Part shown: positions 32,627-37,291 of the stretch, piece after piece | How positions within the stretch are numbered: the stretch's first letter is position 1 | Layout of the letters: every line of letters starts with the position of its first letter | Assembly: GCA_030605835.1 (NCBI GenBank) | Contig: JAUWHO010000032.1 | Coordinates: forward strand, 1 to 37,291 | Direction: 5' to 3' | Source of the DNA: Candidatus Zixiibacteriota bacterium | GTDB lineage: Bacteria; Zixibacteria; MSB-5A5; DG-27 | DNA length: 37,291 nucleotides | Made by a program: the position numbers and the translations under genes | Notes under the pieces: model-generated | Seen by the model: only the letters and a program-made list of their open reading frames with translations | Databases searched by the model: none | What the model was told of the DNA's origin: nothing

Positions 32627-32673
32627 TTACCCGCCTCTGGCAGGCTGTGAAGCATCCCCCGAAGTGGCGTTAG

Positions 32674-32717
32674 ATGCCCACACCTGACGCAATCTGTCGA
32701 ATGTGGGCATTCGACAG
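32674..32717. repeat. Overlapping, mutually exclusive hairpins
   Basis: Arms CTGTCGAATG (32694-32703) and CATTCGACAG (32708-32717) form one ten-pair stem with a TGGG loop. Alternatively ATGCCCACA (32674-32682) pairs perfectly with TGTGGGCAT (32702-32710). The two structures share bases and cannot coexist. The element lies just downstream of the FG-GAP gene stop on the minus strand. Confidence 0.65.
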
Positions 32718-32727
32718 CACAGCTAGT

Positions 32728-34521
32728 TTATTTCACGAGCACCATCCTTTTGGTCTCAGAGAAATCTCCCGCAGTTAGTTTGTAGAAATAAATCCCGCTG
32801 GCAACTGCTTCTCCTGCCCCGTCTTTCCCATCCCAGGTGAAACTGTGCTTGCCGGGAGTCTTCACGGCGCTTAGTAATTGCCTGATCAGTTCCCCTCTGA
32901 TATTATAGATTGACAGCTTGGTTCCCTCTTTTGCGTGGTTCAGAATTCGGAAGGAGATTTCAGTGGTGGTGTTAAAGGGATTAGGATAGTTCTGATAGAG
33001 GACGAATTGCAACGGCAGGTGCTTTTGCTGCTTATCTCCATAGATGCCCGTCAGTGGCGGCTCTACAAAATGATAATTGCCGGTGTTGTACCGGTCGTGG
33101 CCATATTGGGGCCAGTGGATGGTCTCCGGATTGTAAGGAATCCCCAGATCGTAACACCAGATCCAAGCAGATTCATCGGGGTCTAAAGTGCGCATTCCAG
33201 AGGAAGTTAGCAGCAGATTGGTATAACCGTCATTGTCGATGTCCAATATCTGCGGGGAGGTTTCGCAGTTGAAGCCGCCAACTTCAAGAGGCCACCCTGA
33301 CAGGAGTTCCCCCTTGTGATTATATGCCCAGAAGTAGGAAATCACACTATCTCCCTGCACGTGAAACGCGCTTGAGCCCAGGACAATGTCAGAAAGTCCA
33401 TCTCCATCAACATCCGCAACGATCGGCTCCATACGACAGCATCCTTCGATCTCTATTGGCCAATTCTCCTTGACAGAACCGTCAGGGTTGAATACGTACA
33501 TAAGCTTGTCGGCCGTCATTAACAGGACTGTAGTTACGATGTCTAACTGGTCATCACCGTCTATGTCTCCCACGACGGGGGTGGTCACCGGGAAACCGTT
33601 ACCCCAATGGTAAGGCCACCCTGCTTGTACCTCGCCGCAGTTGTTATACACAGTAACATCCCCGGTGTTGTTAACGTGGTGGCATGTGGAAACTATAACT
33701 TCCAAGAGGCTGTCGCCGTCAACATCTGCCAGCACCGGGCGGGTGAAATCGTCCACGTATAGCGGGGCAGGCTTGTACACGGGCCAGCCCGGAATCGAAG
33801 CACCATATATGTCAAAGCCGAAGATATGATTATTACTGGCCAGCACGATATCGGGGCTCCCATCCATATCCAAATCACCTATCGAAATGGCCGCGACGAT
33901 AAAACTATCCGGATAAACCGAAAGCGGGAAGCCGGGGAAATCATTCCCTTCATAATCGAGTATTCGTAGAAGGGTATCATAGCGACAGGTATATAAGATC
34001 TCCAGCTTGCCGTCAGAGTCTAGGTCATATATGGTGGAATGCATTGGCTCGCGGTATAGGTCATCGGGTTGACCTGCCTGTATGCGCTTGGGATAACCGG
34101 GGATGTCATCACCGAATATGTTCATAACATGAATGCGGTGAATCCGACGATTGGGCCGTTCATGGTAAAAGATTACAACCTCTTCCAAGCCATCACCATT
34201 AATGTCTCCTAGCGCAGATTTGAGCTTGATAATTTGACCTGTGTCTGCCACCGGCCAGCCTGGATAGACAGATGAATCCTGATTGATGACGTAGAAAGAG
34301 TCGCTGACGGCAAAGGCGATGCTCTTTAGCTTAGTTTCGGGGTCTCCAAAATGGTTTGTGCCACCCACCGGGCCCAACACCCCCGCTCCGAAGACTTCTC
34401 GGTGAACCTCAAAAGGCCAGCCTGGCATCAGCTCCGGAACCTGGGCCCGCAGTTCTGAAACAGAAAGCAAAGTTAGCACAGGAATTAGCACGATCAGAAC
34501 GGACCTGCTGGTACCCTTCAT
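32728..34521 (-). CDS. Secreted FG-GAP/VCBS-repeat protein with T9SS sorting domain (paralogue 1)
   Basis: A 597-residue exported protein. A signal peptide (SVLIVLIPVLTLLSVSELRAQ) is followed by a propeller-like region of about seven repeats. Each repeat has a calcium-loop-like D-x-D-x-D-G (DINGDGLEEVVIF, DLDSDGKLEILY, DLDMDGSPDIVLAS, DVDGDSLLEVIVS, DIDGDDQLDIVTT, DVDGDGLSDIVLGSS) and most are paired with a PGWP or GWP turn. The last 85 residues are a T9SS sorting domain (YQNYPNPFNTTTEISF ... SGIYFYKLTAGDF). Such proteins are usually surface adhesins or integrin-like scaffolds. ATG 34521 has GGAGGT in front; the frame extends nine codons upstream. Expression probably depends on the attenuator-like leader at 34547-34691. 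Confidence 0.9.
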   Translation of the reverse strand: MKGTSRSVLIVLIPVLTLLSVSELRAQVPELMPGWPFEVHREVFGAGVLGPVGGTNHFGDPETKLKSIAFAVSDSFYVINQDSSVYPGWPVADTGQIIKLKSALGDINGDGLEEVVIFYHERPNRRIHRIHVMNIFGDDIPGYPKRIQAGQPDDLYREPMHSTIYDLDSDGKLEILYTCRYDTLLRILDYEGNDFPGFPLSVYPDSFIVAAISIGDLDMDGSPDIVLASNNHIFGFDIYGASIPGWPVYKPAPLYVDDFTRPVLADVDGDSLLEVIVSTCHHVNNTGDVTVYNNCGEVQAGWPYHWGNGFPVTTPVVGDIDGDDQLDIVTTVLLMTADKLMYVFNPDGSVKENWPIEIEGCCRMEPIVADVDGDGLSDIVLGSSAFHVQGDSVISYFWAYNHKGELLSGWPLEVGGFNCETSPQILDIDNDGYTNLLLTSSGMRTLDPDESAWIWCYDLGIPYNPETIHWPQYGHDRYNTGNYHFVEPPLTGIYGDKQQKHLPLQFVLYQNYPNPFNTTTEISFRILNHAKEGTKLSIYNIRGELIRQLLSAVKTPGKHSFTWDGKDGAGEAVASGIYFYKLTAGDFSETKRMVLVK

Positions 34522-34546
34522 AACCAAACCTCCCATTTGTGCAAGC

Positions 34547-34587
34547 AAAAAACCTCTCTTGTTGCAGGATGTGCTACAAGGAGAGGT
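34547..34587 (-). terminator. Intrinsic terminator inside the leader of FG-GAP paralogue 1
   Basis: On the minus strand ACCTCTC and GAGAGGT form a seven-pair stem, extended by TTGT/ACAA after a one-base bulge, and six T follow. It lies only about 25 bases upstream of the start codon, in the transcript that begins near 34691, so it must be bypassed for expression. A similar hairpin is at 37231-37269. Confidence 0.75.
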
Positions 34588-34610
34588 GAGCTGCCCCTTC
34601 GAGAAGCTTC

Positions 34611-34646
34611 GCTAATCCTCGGGTAAATGGACTTTCCGGTATTAGC
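34611..34646 (-). promoter_or_regulatory. Leader stem, possible aptamer or antiterminator part
   Basis: GCTAAT and ATTAGC (34641-34646 and 34611-34616) pair perfectly across a 24-base loop. On the RNA, GAGCT at the 5' side could instead pair with AGCTC just before the terminator, offering an alternative fold. I could not match it to a riboswitch class I know. Confidence 0.4.
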
Positions 34647-34697
34647 TCTTTTTGCTCTACAACCCATTGGGCCCCCAGCCAGCCCTGCCCCCATTAC

Positions 34698-34725
34698 ACG
34701 ATAATCACCTCCAGCGATTTGTCAA
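34698..34725 (-). promoter_or_regulatory. Sigma70-type promoter for FG-GAP paralogue 1
   Basis: On the minus strand TTGACA (34720-34725) and TATCGT (34698-34703) are separated by 16 bases. Transcription would start near 34691. Confidence 0.55.
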
Positions 34726-34904
34726 GCTTTTTTCCAAACTTGTGAAAGATTTGATTTCAGAATCTGTCAGGCAGCTTCGATGCGGTATTTCTATCTTCTG
34801 AAATGAACTCCGTCATTCCAAGCTCCGGCGTCAGGCCACTGGGCTACCCACAGCAACTCACAATCTGCTCGATCTGCTTGTCCGCCTCTGGAGGGCTGTG
34901 AGCC

Positions 34905-36689
34905 TCACTTCACCAGCACCATTCTCTTGGTTTTAGAGAAATCGCCAGCGGTTAGTTTATAGAAATAGATCCCGCTGGCAACTGCTGTTCCTGCCCCGTC
35001 TTTCCCATCCCAGGTGAAACTGTGCTTGCCGGGAGTCTTCACGGCGCTCAGTAATTGCCTGATCAGTTCCCCTCTGATATTATAGATTGACAGCTTGGCT
35101 CCCTCTGTTGCGCGGTTCAGAATTCGGAAGGAGATTTCAGTGGAGGTGTTAAAGGGATTAGGGTAGTTCTGATAGAGGACGAATTGCAACGGCAGCTGCT
35201 TTTGCTCCTTATCGGCATAGATGCCCGTCAGTGGCGGCTCTACAAAATGATAATTGCCGGTGTTGTAGCGGTCGTGGCCGTATTGATCCCAGTGAATAGT
35301 CTCCGGATTGTAAGGAATCCCCAGGTCATAACACCAGATGTAAGCAGATTCGCCGATATCTAATTCCCGCATCCCCGAAGATGTCAAAACCAGGTTCGCA
35401 TAACCGTCGTTGTCGATGTCAAGTACCTGTGGAGAAGTTTCGCAACTGAAGCCCAGCACCTCGATGGGCCAACCGTCCAAGACCTCCCCTCGGTAATTGA
35501 ATGCCCAGAAGTAAGACCGTACAGTATCCCCTTGGGTGTGGTAGGCGTTTGAGGCCTGAACGATGTCCGCCAGGCCATCGCCGTCAACATCTGCAATTAT
35601 CGGCTCCATACGACAGTAACCCTCCACTTCTATGGGCCAACCATCTTTGATGCTGCCATCCGGATTGAACACATATATGGAAGGTCCGACATGAGCACGT
35701 AAAACACCCACCACGATGTCAAGTCGATTGTCACCGTCAATATCTCCCACTACCGGAGAAGTCCTGACGATGGACTCATCCCACACGTAAGGCCAACCAT
35801 CTTCGAGTGTTCCTCTCTCAGTATAGACATACAGTGCTCCGCCAGCACTCCCCCGTTTTACGAAGGGAACCAGGACTTCCAGAAAGTCGTCCTCATCAAT
35901 GTCTGCCAAGACCGGGCGGCCTTTATATGCGACAATGTAGCCGGTAGGGCTGTTGACAGGCCAACCTTCTACTGGGTTGCCCAGATAGTCCCAGGCGAAC
36001 AGGTGATGATATGCGCCCACGACCATATCAGCACTGCCGTCCAGGTCCAGGTCCCCGATCGATGTTCTTGCCTCGATAAGAGTATCTGCGGATACTGAAA
36101 TTGGAAACCCCGGGAAGTTGTTCCCCTGATGGTCCAGTATGTAAAGTAGCGAGTCATTGGAAAAGGCGAAGATGATCTCCAGCTTGCCATCTTCGTCCAA
36201 GTCGTATAGGCTTACAGCACAGGGGGTGTGCCCGCGTCCAGGGTCGAAAACTTTGGGGTAACCAGGTATATCATCCCCGAAGATGTTGAGGACGTGCAGA
36301 CGGTGACGCCACTCCCCGGTCCCCTCCCACCAGAATACGACAATTTCTTCGAGTCCATCTCCATTTACATCACCTACCGGATGTTTGCCGGGGTTGGCAT
36401 CACCAGTATCGCAGACTGGCCAACCGGGATAGACAGTTGAGTCGGTGCGAATAACGTAAAAGGTGGAGTCATATACTTCGAAAGCAATATCCTTGAACCC
36501 GGTCTCGGGATCGGTAAAGTAGTTCACACCTTCCAGGGGTCCAAAAACCTCACGCGGGTAGAAATCTCGGTGCACCTCAAAAGGCCAGCCTGGCATCAGC
36601 TCCGGAACCTGCGCCGGCAGTTCTGAAACACAAACGAACGTCAGCACCAGAATTGATGCCTTTATCAAGAATCCATTGCGAATTTTCAT
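34905..36689 (-). CDS. Secreted FG-GAP/VCBS-repeat protein with T9SS sorting domain (paralogue 2)
   Basis: A 594-residue protein with the same architecture as paralogue 1. It has a signal peptide (KASILVLTFVCVSELPAQ), about seven D-x-D-x-D-G repeats (DVNGDGLEEIVVFW, DLDEDGKLEIIFAF, DLDLDGSADMVVG, DIDEDDFLEVLVPF, DIDGDNRLDIVVGV, DVDGDGLADIVQAS) with GWP turns, and a sorting domain (NYPNPFNTSTEISF). The last 150 codons are much closer to paralogue 1 than the central repeats. ATG 36689 is preferred because GGAGAGG lies upstream; ATG 36704 has no such site. It follows the small secreted protein gene by 77 bases with a strong hairpin between, and may be read from the same leader. Confidence 0.9.
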   Translation of the reverse strand: MKIRNGFLIKASILVLTFVCVSELPAQVPELMPGWPFEVHRDFYPREVFGPLEGVNYFTDPETGFKDIAFEVYDSTFYVIRTDSTVYPGWPVCDTGDANPGKHPVGDVNGDGLEEIVVFWWEGTGEWRHRLHVLNIFGDDIPGYPKVFDPGRGHTPCAVSLYDLDEDGKLEIIFAFSNDSLLYILDHQGNNFPGFPISVSADTLIEARTSIGDLDLDGSADMVVGAYHHLFAWDYLGNPVEGWPVNSPTGYIVAYKGRPVLADIDEDDFLEVLVPFVKRGSAGGALYVYTERGTLEDGWPYVWDESIVRTSPVVGDIDGDNRLDIVVGVLRAHVGPSIYVFNPDGSIKDGWPIEVEGYCRMEPIIADVDGDGLADIVQASNAYHTQGDTVRSYFWAFNYRGEVLDGWPIEVLGFSCETSPQVLDIDNDGYANLVLTSSGMRELDIGESAYIWCYDLGIPYNPETIHWDQYGHDRYNTGNYHFVEPPLTGIYADKEQKQLPLQFVLYQNYPNPFNTSTEISFRILNRATEGAKLSIYNIRGELIRQLLSAVKTPGKHSFTWDGKDGAGTAVASGIYFYKLTAGDFSKTKRMVLVK

Positions 36690-36727
36690 AATCGGCCTCT
36701 CCATCTTCTATGGGATATCTGACACTT

Positions 36728-36753
36728 AGAAGGGGGGCTTTCGCCCCCCTTCT
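36728..36753 (-). terminator. Very strong intercistronic hairpin
   Basis: An 11-pair stem (AGAAGGGGGGC with its complement) capped on the minus strand by GAAA, a GNRA tetraloop. It lies between the small secreted gene and FG-GAP paralogue 2. No T-run follows on the minus strand, so it may be a partial terminator or an mRNA stability element. Confidence 0.6.
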
Positions 36754-36766
36754 CTTTTCGCTCACG

Positions 36767-37147
36767 TTACTTTTCGGGGGTCCCATCAACGCAGGCGACG
36801 CCATCTTTTCGGACCTCACTGCCTTCGAGATAGTAGAAAGTCGGGCTGATTGACTGCTTCTCACAGTCGTTAGCGTAAATCCTAAGGCGATAGTAATCGC
36901 TCTCCAGGTCATTCCAGATGGAGTAGGTGTTCGGCTCGTTGGAGGAAATGAAGTCCCAAAACTCCGTCCAGCTGAAATCAGAGTTGAGTATCCGTGCAGT
37001 GTCCTGGTAATAGTGCTCCCACGGGTACGGGTAGGTCACATCCCCATAGATATGACCGTCCCACGCTTTAAGCGCCTGCGTGTTTACAAGCCCAAAATAG
37101 ACACAAACGACAACCAGTAGAATTCCAATGAGAAGTGCTTTTTTCAT
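36767..37147 (-). CDS. Small secreted protein of unknown function
   Basis: The 126-residue product has an N-terminal signal peptide or membrane anchor (MKKALLIGILLVVVCVYFGL). The remainder is rich in Tyr, Trp and acidic residues (YPYPWEHYYQDTARIL, SDFSWTEFWDFI, DLESDYYRLRIYANDCEK) and has two cysteines that could form a disulfide. I do not recognise a family, and there is no sorting domain. ATG 37147 is preferred over the frame start four codons upstream. It lies at the head of the same run as FG-GAP paralogue 2, behind a leader with a terminator hairpin, so it may be an accessory subunit or periplasmic partner of that protein; this is inference from position. Confidence 0.65.
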   Translation of the reverse strand: MKKALLIGILLVVVCVYFGLVNTQALKAWDGHIYGDVTYPYPWEHYYQDTARILNSDFSWTEFWDFISSNEPNTYSIWNDLESDYYRLRIYANDCEKQSISPTFYYLEGSEVRKDGVACVDGTPEK

Positions 37148-37230
37148 CTTATACCCCAAATTACTCTGTTAACTTCCTCTGTTTCAAACCAAAAGAGAGG
37201 GCGTTATCGGTGGTGCTCTACCCTGAAAGC

Positions 37231-37269
37231 AAAAACCCCTCTTGTGTTGCAGTACTAAACAGAGAGAGG
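37231..37269 (-). terminator. Intrinsic terminator in the leader of the small secreted protein gene
   Basis: On the minus strand CCTCT pairs with AGAGG, TGT/ACA extends the stem, and five T follow. It lies about 80 bases before ATG 37147. The loop shares CTGCAAC with the terminator at 34547-34587, and GGATTAGC precedes both. The promoter and the 5' part of this leader are beyond the window edge. Confidence 0.6.
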
Positions 37270-37291
37270 CTAATCCAGTCCGTGAAGCAGC

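Larger units (their letters stand above)
34522..34904. other. 383-base intergenic region with promoter and structured leader
   Basis: On the minus strand this region reads promoter (34698-34725), a leader of about 170 bases with a hairpin (34611-34646) and a terminator (34547-34587), then the ATG of paralogue 1. The part from 34741 to 34904 is the 3' flank of the second FG-GAP gene; its proximal portion is homologous to the flank of paralogue 1. No protein-coding frame is credible. Confidence 0.65.

Noticed and set aside
34629-34637. GGAAAGTCC in the leader as part of RNase P RNA
   Set aside because: Only this nonamer matches; the remaining conserved regions of RNase P RNA are absent.
34547-34691. 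Leader considered as a c-di-GMP-I (GEMM) riboswitch
   Set aside because: The GCAAAGC-type core, GNRA tetraloop and receptor pattern are not present in the right order.

Overview
The window is bacterial chromosome, gene-dense, with mixed strands and no recognisable prophage or transposase. Three genes end in the type A C-terminal sorting domain of the type IX secretion system (T9SS; motif NYPNPFN) and a fourth carries the variant NHPNPFN. Together with a DUF2723 (GT117) membrane protein, this suggests an uncultivated lineage near the FCB group or candidate divisions such as Zixibacteria, WOR-3, TA06 or KSB1. That placement is inference. Plausible sigma70-type promoters recur, several with a 16-bp spacer.

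Layout. 1-3654 (+): tail of the redox repressor Rex, a hotdog thioesterase, an RRM RNA-binding protein, CorA, a LapA-type membrane protein and a stand-alone ATP synthase epsilon subunit. 3927-6761: uvrA. 6774-11467 (-): TldD protease, a truncated ORF6N gene, a nucleotidyltransferase-like protein with a degraded active site, a VOC protein, a ZIP transporter, a TIGR04076 protein, a small membrane protein and a DinB protein. 11615-17227 (+): a CPBP-like membrane protein with Gln-Gln in place of Glu-Glu, tRNA-Leu(CAA), a secreted M28 peptidase with an inserted propeller, and a phosphoglycerate mutase whose two halves are in swapped order. 17311-23576 (-): EamA transporter, PLP enzyme, membrane protein, YkgJ-type cysteine-cluster protein, then murI-amidase-smpB. 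24381-32503 (+): secreted beta-helix protein, then GT117/TPR, gmd, glycosyltransferase and a flippase-like membrane protein, the last three overlapping by 4 bases. 32728-37147 (-): two paralogous secreted FG-GAP proteins and a small secreted protein; two of these three genes have leaders with a similar terminator hairpin.

The most striking observation is the 533-residue protein at 15626-17227. It reads as a circular permutation of cofactor-independent phosphoglycerate mutase (GpmI): the native C-terminal half comes first, the native N-terminal half follows, and the new termini match adjacent positions inside the canonical protein. All the metal-binding residues and the catalytic serine are present. 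Other unexplained structure includes a composite heptanucleotide repeat in two copies around a 51-bp core, several dispersed hairpin repeats, and the shared attenuator-like leaders of the T9SS cargo genes.

All functional calls rest on reading motifs by eye. No database search or structure prediction was run.
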